In this document: positions 1 through 7,762 of the stretch, piece after piece | Numbering within the stretch: position 1 is the stretch's first letter | How the letters are laid out: each line of letters starts with the position of its first letter | Origin: Physcousia sp015060555 | GTDB taxonomy: Bacteria; Bacteroidota; Bacteroidia; Bacteroidales; Bacteroidaceae | Assembly (NCBI GenBank): GCA_015060555.1 | Contig: SUYG01000017.1 | Coordinates: forward strand, 1-36,061 | DNA: 36,061 bases | Reading direction: 5' to 3' | Notes under the pieces: generated by a model | Told to the model about the DNA's origin: nothing | The model's input: the letters and a program-made list of their open reading frames with translations, nothing else | Database searches by the model: none | Program-made: the position numbers and the translations under genes

Positions 1-551
1 TACCTCACCCTCTCCATCTGCCGTGGGTCCTCGTTGAGGAACGACAGCGTGGATATCTCGCGGATGTTCCTGTAGTCACACTTGTACGCCAGGTCCTCGC
101 GTAGCGGCAGCGTGGCGATGCGCTCGCAGAACTCCTTCGGTCGCGCCGGGTAGTTACACTCCCAGCGCAGCAGCCAGTGCACCCCCGCCCATTTCTGCTT
201 TGTGTCCAGCGCCTTCCCGTCTCCACATATCGCCTCTATCGCCCGCGCTATCTGCACGTCCGAATATCCCTCCCTCATCTCCCCTCCCCCCTTTAATCTC
301 TCCTCCCCGTTCTCCCCTCCCTCACGGGGGAGGGGGCGGGGGAGAGGCCGTTCGAGGGCGTAAATATACTGCTTCTCCACCCTGTCCACATGTTGGCTGC
401 CGCTGGCATAGATGTTGATGATGTTGCCGCCGTGGTGATGATCAGTCTGGTGCAGTCGCTCCAGCACTTCATTCAGCTTCTTCAGGACCTCGGCGGGCAG
501 CACGTCGCCGAGTCCACCCAGTTCTCCCAGGTCTTCTCCGTTGATATTCAT
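1..551 (-). CDS. Uncharacterised Bacteroidales accessory protein, 3' end beyond the window
   Basis: Reading leftward from the ATG at 551-549 the frame stays open for 183 codons to the window edge, so the gene is partial. The N-terminus is MNINGEDLGELGG. A helical stretch (about 20-35) is followed by HHHGGNIINIYASGS. A Gly/Pro/Glu/Arg-rich insert covers about residues 67-92, and then comes a well-formed region with YSDVQIARAIEAICGDGKAL, KQKWAGVHWLLRWECNYP and CDYRNIREISTLSFLNEDP. The second half resembles hypothetical proteins I have seen in Prevotella accessory islands, but I know no function for them. The G-rich insert is encoded by a GC-rich palindrome that looks like an intergenic repeat captured in frame. 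The gene may be read from the promoter at 794-826 through the structured RNA. The frame is solid; the function is unknown. Confidence 0.7.
   Translation of the reverse strand, partial: MNINGEDLGELGGLGDVLPAEVLKKLNEVLERLHQTDHHHGGNIINIYASGSQHVDRVEKQYIYALERPLPRPLPREGGENGEERLKGGGEMREGYSDVQIARAIEAICGDGKALDTKQKWAGVHWLLRWECNYPARPKEFCERIATLPLREDLAYKCDYRNIREISTLSFLNEDPRQMERVR
286..353. repeat. GC-rich palindromic repeat inside the left-edge gene
   Basis: CCCCTCCC (314-321) and GGGAGGGG (328-335) form a hairpin within a run of C-rich then G-rich sequence. Similar C/G palindromes lie between genes at about 23724-23750, 35320-35333 and 35365-35391. Here it lies inside an open frame and would encode a low-complexity Arg/Pro/Gly/Glu insert. 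Confidence 0.55.
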
Positions 552-588
552 ATTCCTATGAATTAAAGATGATAAAAAGTGGATGATG

Positions 589-788
589 AAAAAACGGAGA
601 GCGTGGGGCTGTATTTTGGAGATAACACCAATCTTACGGGCTTAGCAGTTCAGGTGCCCTGTACAGATGTTATGCCAAAAGCCCACGCTTCCGTATGGCA
701 TGCGTGAGCCGGCAGACATCCTTTCCTGTACATTTAACCTGTTGAACTGCTAATTCGAAGATTGTCAAGAAAGCTGTCGTTGCTCTTT
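589..788 (-). ncRNA. Structured RNA of about 200 nt, possibly 6S-like, or a leader/attenuator
   Basis: On the minus strand a strong Bacteroidetes-type promoter (794-826) precedes about 200 nt that end in six T residues (594 to 589). The RNA folds into a long nested hairpin. AATCTT pairs with AAGATT, TTAGCAGTTCA with TGAACTGCTAA, TGTACA with TGTACA, GATGT with ACATC, and TGCC with GGCA; the tip is GCTCACGC/GCGTGGGC. Near the ends AGAGC can pair with GCTCT, leaving a large open bubble. Length, closing stem, central bubble and apical arm match 6S RNA architecture, but I cannot confirm the family. A rival fold pairs 680-694 with 594-610, directly before the T run, and looks like an intrinsic terminator. 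The RNA could therefore be a stand-alone ncRNA or a switchable leader of the gene starting at 551. Confidence 0.55.
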
Positions 789-793
789 GGGCG

Positions 794-826
794 CAAAGAT
801 ACTCCATTTCTTTGAATCGCCCAAAA
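794..826 (-). promoter_or_regulatory. Bacteroidetes-type promoter for the structured RNA
   Basis: On the minus strand TTTTG (826-822) is followed by 20 bases and TATCTTTG (801-794). This fits the known TTTG/TAnnTTTG consensus, and transcription should start near 786-788. Confidence 0.65.
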
Positions 827-881
827 GAATAACGTATAATTTAAGGACTCATTGTTTTTTTAAGTAGGTGCTCACAATTAG

Positions 882-976
882 TTTTCTATCTCACAACGAA
901 TTTCACGAATTAGATGAATTACGTAAGCATCTGTTATCAACAAGGAATTCGTGTAATTCGTTGTGAGAAAAGATAG
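882..976. terminator. Large inverted repeat downstream of the metalloprotease gene
   Basis: Arms 891-911 and 946-966 are complementary at 20 of 21 positions (core TCACAACGAAT), and the pairing extends through CTATC/GATAG (886-890 and 972-976). It lies directly after the minus-strand stop at 982, so a termination or 3'-end stabilising role is likely. No clear T run follows on the minus strand. Confidence 0.5.
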
Positions 977-981
977 TATCA

Positions 982-2760
982 TTATTTTTTAATAAACTTT
1001 TGAGTTAATATTTCCTCTCCGATTATAGCCCGCGCGGAATATATTCCAGCGCCCCACTCTGAGGTGTTGATTGTCATCGACTTATCCTTGACATCCCCAG
1101 AGAAAAGAATTTGACCTGTTGTTGTGTTCACAATGATTAGTTTCCATGTTGGGACGTATGTCTGTTCTATGCTTCTCGTTGCGTCAGCAGTTTGTCCTGA
1201 TATAGAAAACGTATAATCATTTCCACTGTTGTTAACGGATAGATTAAGTGATAGGATTGGGTTATCTATGATAGGAAGGTCAGTGCCTATGACGGTAAAC
1301 CAAAACTGTTCGCAAGTGCCAGGATATTGTCCTGTAATCGTTATAGAAGCGGGTTCACCTGGACGTGCAACTGAATTTGGATTATACGGATTTATGATAT
1401 TGGGGAAGGGGAGGTATTTGAAATGGAAAGATATGGTATTACCACTTACCGTCCAGTCATGAACGGTATGTCCAGTTCGAGAGATTGTTGCACCAATGAA
1501 GCTATTTGATTGCAGTGTGATTGTACTGCCTTTATGCAATAATAATATATCGCCATGGTTGAAGGGCATTCCGACTACGGCGGGATAGCTCAAGTTTGGA
1601 TGTGTGAAAGCCTCTTGACTATAAATACCACTAATGTTGACTGCAGAATCAATAACTTTTTCTATTGTTAAGATAGTGGATCCATTTTTGGATATTGTGG
1701 CTACTAATGTGTTATTGATGTAAGATGAATTATCGCGGGTTATTGTACAATAGTTGGGATATGGTGAGTTTTGAGTTATCGGAATCGAGCAAGTATTTTT
1801 CCAAGACCAAGTAACGGAATAGTTGGATGGTAGGTTGCTCACATAATAGATGCTCGTGCCACATGGAACTGAAGGGCCTATAATGGAGACTGATGCTGCT
1901 TGTAGATGTGGCAATGCTTCTATTGCGTTCCTCATCCTTTCTCCTTGTCCTGATGAGAAATATGTCATACAACGGATATCCGTATAGGACATAATTTGAC
2001 GTGTGTCAGGCTGATAGTAGTCACCATTTGCATCTTGTCCGCTGCCCAGCCATTGATAAGTATTGGGATTAACATTAAAATGAAGATGTGGATCGGCAGG
2101 AGTATCCATGACATAATCTCCGCATACTGCGGAGTTACTTCCATTCACCAACTCTGCACATGGGTTGTCATTTCCTCCTTCAGGATATGTCCCATGGTGT
2201 GTGTGCCACAAATAAAGGACATGTCCCATCTCATGTGAGACTACATGTGATGTAATTAGTGAGGGATAAGGGGAAATCCAGTATTTTCCAGCAACATAAA
2301 ATTCCGAGCTGACTCCAACGCCATTCGCAAGGCCATTACCAGATCCCGAAATGTCATCAGGATACAAATAAATATCTATTCCGTCAGTGTGATTGTTATA
2401 ATTGAAAATGCTGCTGGAAGGAGTGTAATAGCAATAACTGTTGTCGATATAGTCTATAGAATCGTTCCAGACAAAATATATATGTTGTGGATTATAGTCA
2501 GTGTTTAAAATCTGAAATGCCTGTTCCACGTTGGAATAATTTTGTCCTCCAGTTCCATCAGATTTTCGAATCACATGGAAATAGACTTTGAGAAGATAAT
2601 TTTGATTGTATGACCTTTCAGATCTAGTTTGTATTTGTTGCATACGTCTGTTATTAGATTCATCCGTCAATGACGGTGTCATACAATAATTCTGTGCTTT
2701 TAAGGAGCAATTCATAAAAAGAACACAGATGAGAAGTATATGGGGTCTTACGTATTTCAT
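982..2760 (-). CDS. Secreted M43 (pappalysin/cytophagalysin)-like zinc metalloprotease
   Basis: 592 residues with a Sec signal peptide (hydrophobic to about residue 17, likely cleavage after A22 in SLKA-QNY). The zinc site HEMGHVLYLWH is at residues 176-186. GDYVMDTPAD (about 214-223) and the Met-turn IMSYTDIRCM (Met257) followed by GQGERMR are hallmarks of M43 proteases. The glycine normal at position 8 of HExxHxxGxxH is Tyr183, which is unusual. The second half is beta-rich, Ig-like and rich in Asn/Ser. It ends in WGAGIYSARAI...LTQKFIKK, like the C-terminal domains that send proteins through the type IX secretion system in this phylum. The start lies 3 bases after the stop of the upstream lipoprotein gene, so the two are cotranscribed. 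The substrate cannot be inferred. Confidence 0.85.
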   Translation of the reverse strand: MKYVRPHILLICVLFMNCSLKAQNYCMTPSLTDESNNRRMQQIQTRSERSYNQNYLLKVYFHVIRKSDGTGGQNYSNVEQAFQILNTDYNPQHIYFVWNDSIDYIDNSYCYYTPSSSIFNYNNHTDGIDIYLYPDDISGSGNGLANGVGVSSEFYVAGKYWISPYPSLITSHVVSHEMGHVLYLWHTHHGTYPEGGNDNPCAELVNGSNSAVCGDYVMDTPADPHLHFNVNPNTYQWLGSGQDANGDYYQPDTRQIMSYTDIRCMTYFSSGQGERMRNAIEALPHLQAASVSIIGPSVPCGTSIYYVSNLPSNYSVTWSWKNTCSIPITQNSPYPNYCTITRDNSSYINNTLVATISKNGSTILTIEKVIDSAVNISGIYSQEAFTHPNLSYPAVVGMPFNHGDILLLHKGSTITLQSNSFIGATISRTGHTVHDWTVSGNTISFHFKYLPFPNIINPYNPNSVARPGEPASITITGQYPGTCEQFWFTVIGTDLPIIDNPILSLNLSVNNSGNDYTFSISGQTADATRSIEQTYVPTWKLIIVNTTTGQILFSGDVKDKSMTINTSEWGAGIYSARAIIGEEILTQKFIKK

Positions 2761-2763
2761 AGG

Positions 2764-3189
2764 TCAACGGTTTATGAGTTTGAAAATATATACAGGAGCA
2801 TCCCACGCAGAGCCAGTATCAATGATTAGCTCTTTATCCTTTATTTGATATTGATATGTGGAACTGTCAATGGTAATCTGACTCTTTTTTTCATTAAGAG
2901 CATATTGATGCTCTCCTCTCGTTAGGAAGATTCCACGTCCGTCCTCTTCACTGTCGTCCGAAACTATTAATTTACCAGTGCTCAAGAATTGGTATTCAAT
3001 ATTCATCTCAGAACAATTCCTGGTGCCTCCAAAACCGAGATCAACTTGCTGCAGCTGCCATCTTCCAATTATACGATATGTGGTGATAGGATTTTCAATC
3101 TCGGTTGTGTCTTTATCGGTGCATGACGATAATAAAGCCATGGACGAAATGGCCGCTAAGAGTGTGAAAATGATTGGATTTTTTATCAT
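2764..3189 (-). CDS. Small lipoprotein, lipocalin-like
   Basis: 141 residues. The N-terminus has a signal sequence ending in a lipobox (ALLSSC, Cys23), so the mature protein should be lipid-anchored. After Cys the acidic stretch TDKDTTEIE could favour surface export. The body begins IIGRWQLQQVDL, followed by alternating strands (IEYQFLSTGKLIV, ITIDSSTYQYQIKDKELII, PVYIFKLI). This is the pattern of small lipocalin-like lipoproteins common in Bacteroidales. It is the first gene of a two-gene unit with the secreted metalloprotease 3 bases downstream, so it may be a partner, inhibitor or surface anchor for it; that is inference from position. A promoter lies 31-61 bases upstream. Confidence 0.75.
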   Translation of the reverse strand: MIKNPIIFTLLAAISSMALLSSCTDKDTTEIENPITTYRIIGRWQLQQVDLGFGGTRNCSEMNIEYQFLSTGKLIVSDDSEEDGRGIFLTRGEHQYALNEKKSQITIDSSTYQYQIKDKELIIDTGSAWDAPVYIFKLINR

Positions 3190-3219
3190 ATTAGTTAGTT
3201 GTTGATTGGTAAGGCGTTA

Positions 3220-3250
3220 CAAATATAGATATCTCTTTCTTATCAACAAA
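3220..3250 (-). promoter_or_regulatory. Promoter of the lipoprotein-metalloprotease unit
   Basis: On the minus strand TTTG (3250-3247), 19 bases, TATATTTG (3227-3220): a full match to the Bacteroidetes consensus, giving a 5' UTR of about 25 bases. Confidence 0.7.
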
Positions 3251-3344
3251 GAAATATCTCCGATTTCTATTATTGGAAACGTATTTTATAGATATAATGG
3301 TGGCATACAATATTTAATAATTAGATGATGTTGTTTTAGAATCA

Positions 3345-3380
3345 CCCATTCCATCGGCATTCAAATACCGATGGAATGGG
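3345..3380 (-). terminator. Perfect 13-bp hairpin after the DUF3244-like gene
   Basis: CCCATTCCATCGG (3345-3357) pairs perfectly with CCGATGGAATGGG (3368-3380) around a 10-base loop, 13 bases past the minus-strand stop at 3394. The T content after it is low (GATTCTAAAAC), so it may act as a 3' stabiliser as much as a terminator. Confidence 0.6.
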
Positions 3381-3393
3381 AAGAAATACGAGA

Positions 3394-3756
3394 TTATAGA
3401 TTGATGTCGGCGTAGAAGAGCCAGTTGTCACGGATAATCTGTAGCTCGAAGGTGCCGGAGAGGGTGGAGGGGAGGATGAGGGAGGTGGTTCCAGCGGGAA
3501 TCACGATGGTATAGACCACATCGTCGTACTCATCAACCAACTGGAGTGTGCAACCGTCGCACGGAGTATCGAACGTCAGTACGTTACCATCTTGATATAC
3601 AATAGGTACGCAAACGGGGGATTTGGGCTTTCCAGGCCATGGCTCTGTGGGATCGACATATCCTGTATTAAACGGAATAGGGTCGCCTGGCGCATTGCCT
3701 GCGTTCATGAATGCGGGCATCGCGAGGATGCAGAGAAGAGTTAGAAACTTTTTCAT
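3394..3756 (-). CDS. Small secreted DUF3244-like protein
   Basis: 120 residues with an N-terminal signal peptide (MKKFLTLLCILAMPAFMNA, cleavage likely after A19). The mature part is a short beta sandwich with two close cysteines (TPCDGCTLQLVD) and the run VVYTIVIPAGTTSLILPSTL followed by GTFELQI. This resembles the DUF3244 family of small exported Ig-like proteins of gut Bacteroidales, whose function is not established. It has its own promoter (3790-3821) and hairpin terminator (3345-3380), so it is transcribed alone. It lies directly downstream of a membrane TPR regulator gene, an arrangement I recall for this family; regulation by that protein is inference. Confidence 0.65.
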   Translation of the reverse strand: MKKFLTLLCILAMPAFMNAGNAPGDPIPFNTGYVDPTEPWPGKPKSPVCVPIVYQDGNVLTFDTPCDGCTLQLVDEYDDVVYTIVIPAGTTSLILPSTLSGTFELQIIRDNWLFYADINL

Positions 3757-3789
3757 TGTGTTGAACTTGTTTTTGAGGGTTTAACGCCG

Positions 3790-3821
3790 CAAAATTAGTT
3801 CAACACAAGAAACACCGCAAA
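3790..3821 (-). promoter_or_regulatory. Promoter of the DUF3244-like gene
   Basis: On the minus strand TTTG (3821-3818), 20 bases, TAATTTTG (3797-3790). The gap to the ATG at 3756 is about 33 bases. Confidence 0.65.
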
Positions 3822-3854
3822 TAATAACCTGTGTAAAAAGTACACACCCGCCCT

Positions 3855-5567
3855 TTAGGTCGCGTGAATAACGGCGCGAAGGTTCACTGGTAACGTAGAA
3901 CTGGTGTCATCTTTAAATAAAAGACGATTCGCCTGTCGTTGTATGTTATTCATTCTTTGTGCTCCCTGCCCCATGAGAAATGCCATATCACTATTCCCCA
4001 TTCCCATGTCCACAAGAATGCATACATACCATTCGTAGTCACTTAGGGGATGCGTTTCCGCTACGAAATCCTTGAAGTGAGGGAAGGTATCACAGAACAA
4101 CTCGCGAAGAAGTATAAAGTCTTTTCCAGATGGGACGTTCTTACGTTGAATGGCGCAGTCAATAATCTTTTGTACAAGTTCATGGGCATAATAGTTTCCC
4201 ACCTTATTCTTTGCCCGTAAAGAGTTGGCGAGCAACTCTAATTGTTCTTTTTCCTCTCTCAGCTCATTCAGCTGCTGCTCTAATTCAGTCGTATAAGAAT
4301 GTTTCTCTTCATTCTCTGCAAGCAAAGAATGATAGTCCTGCGATACTTTTATATAGTTCTGTTGAATTGTATTGAGGGCATGTTCCCTCTTACGTTCCTT
4401 CTCCAAATTCTTCGTATAAAGATAATAGCCTGTAATCACCAAAGCTAGGATGATAATTATCGTAACGTAGAGCGCAATCAAGCGTTTTTGTGATTTTTGC
4501 TGTTCCTCCTTAGCTGTGCGCAAGTGACGGTTATAATTATATAAAGATGTGGTCTTATGGACTTCGGCGGAATTCATCTCACGGTGCATGGCATCGTTGG
4601 CATCGGCATAGAGCGGGGCGAACTTGGCGATGGAATCTGCGATGCCGCGTTTGCTATAGACAGAGAGTAGGCCTTTGTAGCCAGCTTCCAACTTGTTAGA
4701 AGCAAGAACCCGACGATAATAATACTCCGCAGAATCAAGTCGGTTGAGTGTGTCAAAATACAAGCCAAGGGTATAGTAGAACATCTCACATCCAGGTCTC
4801 AGATTCCCTTCCTTATCAAATATTCCTGCTTCCGCTCGTATTTGATCAATATGCATCTTAGCCTGATCTATATCAGCGCGCTCTATATAAATATAGGTAA
4901 TACCGACATAAGTCATGGCTGCAAAGTCTGGGCGTCCATATTCTAATAGTTCTTTCTCTGTTTTCTGAGCGGTACGTAGCATATTGGAGGTGTCTGATAG
5001 AAGGAAAAATGGTTTTATCAAAGAACCTTCTCCCATAATAGCCTCCAACGTATCTCCTATTACCCATGAATAATGAATAAAAGCGGAATCGGCCTTCAAT
5101 TCATCCTCTGGTAAATTCTGTGCATGAAACACCTCAGCCATCTGTCCATACACATTTCTTAGGAGTCTGAAATCGCAGTCTTGATCTGTCGTGTCGGCAC
5201 ATTCAACCGCTGTCTGGTAGTCCTCGATGGCCTGCGGCGCCTCACCCATGTCGGCATGGGCGCGGCCGAGGAGGTAGTGGGCCAGCATCTGGTCGTTAGC
5301 GCTGTGCCAGGGGTGGTCGAAGTACGCCACTAGCATCCGCGCCACGCTGTCACTCGTGAACACCGTGTCCGCCTGGTTCCACTCCTGCAGCTCCCTCAAC
5401 GCCGCGTACATTGCGCGGTCACGCCGCACGGCATAGGTGATACCCGCCGCCAGTGCTGCCACCAGCACCAGCCCGCAGGCCATCCAAACAAAGATGTGCT
5501 TTTGTCTCTTCATGTGCTGGAATCTACTCTCTATTTCTGTCCGAGTGGCAAAGGAGGTTGAACTCAT
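3855..5567 (-). CDS. Membrane TPR regulator with C-terminal helix-turn-helix-like domain
   Basis: 570 residues. Segments in order: a short cytoplasmic N-terminus; a membrane helix at about 24-46; an extracytoplasmic TPR region at about 60-330 (repeat-like patches near ANDQMLAHYLLGRAHADMGE and MFYYTLGLYFDTLNRLDSAE); a second membrane helix at about 363-385; a charged coiled coil at about 388-455; and a C-terminal domain at about 483-550 with HPLSDYEWYVCILVDMGMGNSDMAFLMGQG. That last segment matches the degenerate LuxR-like helix-turn-helix seen in Bacteroidales TPR regulators. The plan suggests a one-component sensor with periplasmic TPRs and a cytoplasmic DNA-binding end. The start lies 3 bases after the stop of the Fic gene, so the two are cotranscribed. 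The first 120 codons are visibly more GC-rich than the rest. Confidence 0.75.
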   Translation of the reverse strand: MSSTSFATRTEIESRFQHMKRQKHIFVWMACGLVLVAALAAGITYAVRRDRAMYAALRELQEWNQADTVFTSDSVARMLVAYFDHPWHSANDQMLAHYLLGRAHADMGEAPQAIEDYQTAVECADTTDQDCDFRLLRNVYGQMAEVFHAQNLPEDELKADSAFIHYSWVIGDTLEAIMGEGSLIKPFFLLSDTSNMLRTAQKTEKELLEYGRPDFAAMTYVGITYIYIERADIDQAKMHIDQIRAEAGIFDKEGNLRPGCEMFYYTLGLYFDTLNRLDSAEYYYRRVLASNKLEAGYKGLLSVYSKRGIADSIAKFAPLYADANDAMHREMNSAEVHKTTSLYNYNRHLRTAKEEQQKSQKRLIALYVTIIIILALVITGYYLYTKNLEKERKREHALNTIQQNYIKVSQDYHSLLAENEEKHSYTTELEQQLNELREEKEQLELLANSLRAKNKVGNYYAHELVQKIIDCAIQRKNVPSGKDFILLRELFCDTFPHFKDFVAETHPLSDYEWYVCILVDMGMGNSDMAFLMGQGAQRMNNIQRQANRLLFKDDTSSTLPVNLRAVIHAT

Positions 5568-5570
5568 AGG

Positions 5571-7040
5571 TTAAAAGCGGAGAATATATTCATCTTCTTC
5601 CTTGAAAGCGTTGCAACGTTCCATATAGTCGCGCACCTCCTCAAAGTTATCCCCACGAATGTTATAGCTGAACAGGCGTACACGTTGGATTGCCTTAATC
5701 AGTTTTTCGGGATTGTCCTTTCTGGTAAGTTGGCGCAGTGCATTGAGATAGTCGGTACGGAACACGGTGGGAATAATTATCTTTGACTGTCCAGCGGCTG
5801 TGAGTTCGGCATTCATCATGATGCGGGAAATGCGTCCGTTGCCATCGGAGAAAGGGTGAACCTCGCTAATCATAAAGAGCATGAAGAGGGCACGGGCAAA
5901 AGGGTGACGTAGGGCACTATAGATCTCAAAACCTTTTTTCAGCGTACCTCGAACCTGACTGAAATCGACGAAATGGGTCTCGCCAGCACGATTGTTCTGT
6001 GTCTTGAACATGCCAGGATTGGCTTCTGGACGGGCTGACATCATCACGCGGTGACGATGCTGGAGGATGTCAAGCAAATGGTCGGGCGAAGTGGGCGTGA
6101 TGCTCATTTCCTTCCGGTTGGAAACAAGATAATATGTGCCCAGCACGTCATGACTGTCTGCTCTGCGGGCTGGCATAGGTGTACGGCTCTCTATGATCTG
6201 TCGGGCATCCTCTACCTCGAACTCCGTTCCTTCGATATAGTTGGAGAAATAGCTCTCAAAGAAGGCGAAGTTGTTGTAGGCGGCATCCGTCTCGTTTGGC
6301 TCAGGGAAAGACTCAAACTCGCGCTCGTTGAGAGCAGCCAACAGAATACTGAGGAGCTTCAGTCGCTGACTGTCAAACGGCTCTCCCAAAGCACGGGCTT
6401 CGGCAACTGAGGATGTGAGAATCTTCGAGGGCTTAGTGGAAAGGATGGCTCCGATGATGGAGTCCAGTTTCTTGTACTCGTCGGCCATGCCGAGCTGCTC
6501 TGCTATCTCACGGGCTGTGTCGCGTAGCTTGTTCAGTTCGTCCTCACCATTGGTCTGCAAGACTTTATCCAGTTTCTCTTCGATAACGTCCTGTGGCAGA
6601 CACTTGGAAACGCCATCGCGGCTATAACCTGTCTGAAGGTTTTCAAGATAGGCCCTGGCGCTGCAAGACATGTGCAGACCTCCCATGAAAGGATAGTCGG
6701 CGGGAAGCGCTTTCCGGCCTTCAAGCAAATGGATGGTAATGCCCGGCAGCGATACTTTCTTCGTGTAATTATAGGTTAGATAGATGTGCCCGTCATTAGT
6801 GGGACGGCACTCGAAAGCGCTACGATGACTCATGACGGCACTGGGGTACAGTTCGCCAAGGATAAAGAAGAGATTACGGCGGATGATATTCTCTGGGCTG
6901 TCGTTGAGATTCGTGGTATATATCTTCGGGGCTATCTTGATGAGACGGCCTTCTTTCTTCATCTTTGTAATGAAGTTGTTGGTTGTCTTGTCAGAAGAAG
7001 CCATCACGACCTCATGATTTAACAAAGCATTTCTTTCCAT
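5571..7040 (-). CDS. Fic-domain AMPylase-type protein with AbiEi-like N-terminal domain
   Basis: 489 residues. Residues about 15-135 form a winged-helix plus beta region (FITKMKKEGRLIKIAPKIY, SAVMSHRSAFE, GITIHLLEGRKALP) like AbiEi antitoxin-type regulators. A linker of about 100 residues leads to a Fic domain at about 225-450. The active-site motif is HPFSDGNGR (His395, Asp399, Arg403). The autoinhibitory motif SNYIEG (266-271) matches (S/T)xxxE(G/N) placed N-terminal to the domain, as in class II Fic proteins. The family usually transfers AMP to a hydroxyl side chain; the target is unknown. The fusion suggests that toxin-like activity and regulation are combined in one chain. A -7 element lies about 20 bases upstream of the ATG, and the TPR regulator follows after 3 bases. 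Confidence 0.85.
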   Translation of the reverse strand: MERNALLNHEVVMASSDKTTNNFITKMKKEGRLIKIAPKIYTTNLNDSPENIIRRNLFFILGELYPSAVMSHRSAFECRPTNDGHIYLTYNYTKKVSLPGITIHLLEGRKALPADYPFMGGLHMSCSARAYLENLQTGYSRDGVSKCLPQDVIEEKLDKVLQTNGEDELNKLRDTAREIAEQLGMADEYKKLDSIIGAILSTKPSKILTSSVAEARALGEPFDSQRLKLLSILLAALNEREFESFPEPNETDAAYNNFAFFESYFSNYIEGTEFEVEDARQIIESRTPMPARRADSHDVLGTYYLVSNRKEMSITPTSPDHLLDILQHRHRVMMSARPEANPGMFKTQNNRAGETHFVDFSQVRGTLKKGFEIYSALRHPFARALFMLFMISEVHPFSDGNGRISRIMMNAELTAAGQSKIIIPTVFRTDYLNALRQLTRKDNPEKLIKAIQRVRLFSYNIRGDNFEEVRDYMERCNAFKEEDEYILRF

Positions 7041-7060
7041 AAATTATCGCAATTATGGTG

Positions 7061-7068
7061 CAAAGGTA
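7061..7068 (-). promoter_or_regulatory. Promoter -7 element of the Fic unit
   Basis: TACCTTTG on the minus strand matches TAnnTTTG, 20 bases before the ATG at 7040. I see no convincing -33 element. Confidence 0.5.
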
Positions 7069-7667
7069 GTAAAACCTTCCAAGACAACACCGAATTTATG
7101 GAAAATTTTCCAAATTCAAGATTCTTTTTGTTATTATTGTTGCTCAATATGAGCACAAAGATATGGACTTGTGTTGAATCTGCAAAACATTTTCGTCCAA
7201 ATGTGGGGTGTTTTGTATGGATTTGGACAAATATGTTGCACGTAACCAACATTTTCCGCCAAAAGTGTTGTCTGCGCGCAACACTTTTATTCCTTTTGCA
7301 GCGTCAAAACAATCATTTAAGGACGCTTTATTCAGAAAACATGACCGATTGTTGGCTAACACCAGCATGAATATCATCCGTGAGGAGAGACAAGCTATCA
7401 ACGGCTCCATCCTTATTTCGTGTTCACTGATTATTTCCACTTAATGTTCAGCCATATAGTTACCTCTTTGTCAATTCTGACGATTTTCTCAATTCTTGAG
7501 TATTTACTTTGTAGTATTTGCAAGGTCCCCCATTTACGGAGGACGCACAGGGATGTTTCGCGCGAGCACGCGCGTACATATTTTAATATGATAGCGGCCA
7601 GAATGGTGGAGTGGGGGGAGCGTGCTCTTGATTTTTATGGCCTTAGGTGAAAAATATGGCGAAATTC
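7069..7667. other. Divergent intergenic region with palindromes and no supported gene
   Basis: This 600-base stretch separates the minus-strand Fic unit from plus-strand rpsU. Short open frames on both strands overlap each other and show no family features, so I call none. The region 7186-7288 holds several inverted repeats (listed separately). CGCGCG agca CGCGCG at 7559-7574 is a further palindrome. Confidence 0.5.
7186..7288. repeat. Cluster of inverted repeats, one terminator-like
   Basis: GTCCAAAT (7195-7202) pairs with ATTTGGAC (7221-7228). AAAAGTGTTG (7261-7270) pairs perfectly with CAACACTTTT (7279-7288) around an 8-base loop. Two related short palindromes, ACATTT...AAATGT and AACATTTT...AAAAGTGTT, start near 7188 and 7248. 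The last hairpin could terminate transcription; the others could be protein-binding sites. Confidence 0.5.
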
Positions 7668-7698
7668 TTTGGTATTCGCGAAAAAGGTTGTACTTTTG
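7668..7698 (+). promoter_or_regulatory. Promoter of rpsU
   Basis: TTTG (7668-7671), 19 bases, TACTTTTG (7691-7698): full consensus, leaving a leader of about 58 bases before the rpsU ATG. Confidence 0.7.
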
Positions 7699-7762
7699 CG
7701 CCCGCTTATCGACTTTGTCGAGGCATTAACTCTAATTATTAACCCTTTATTCAACAATCAAC

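Noticed and set aside
7420..7650. Possible 76-residue membrane protein
   Set aside because: Its second half is built from a CG-rich palindrome and the rpsU upstream region, and its start lacks a promoter or neighbouring support.
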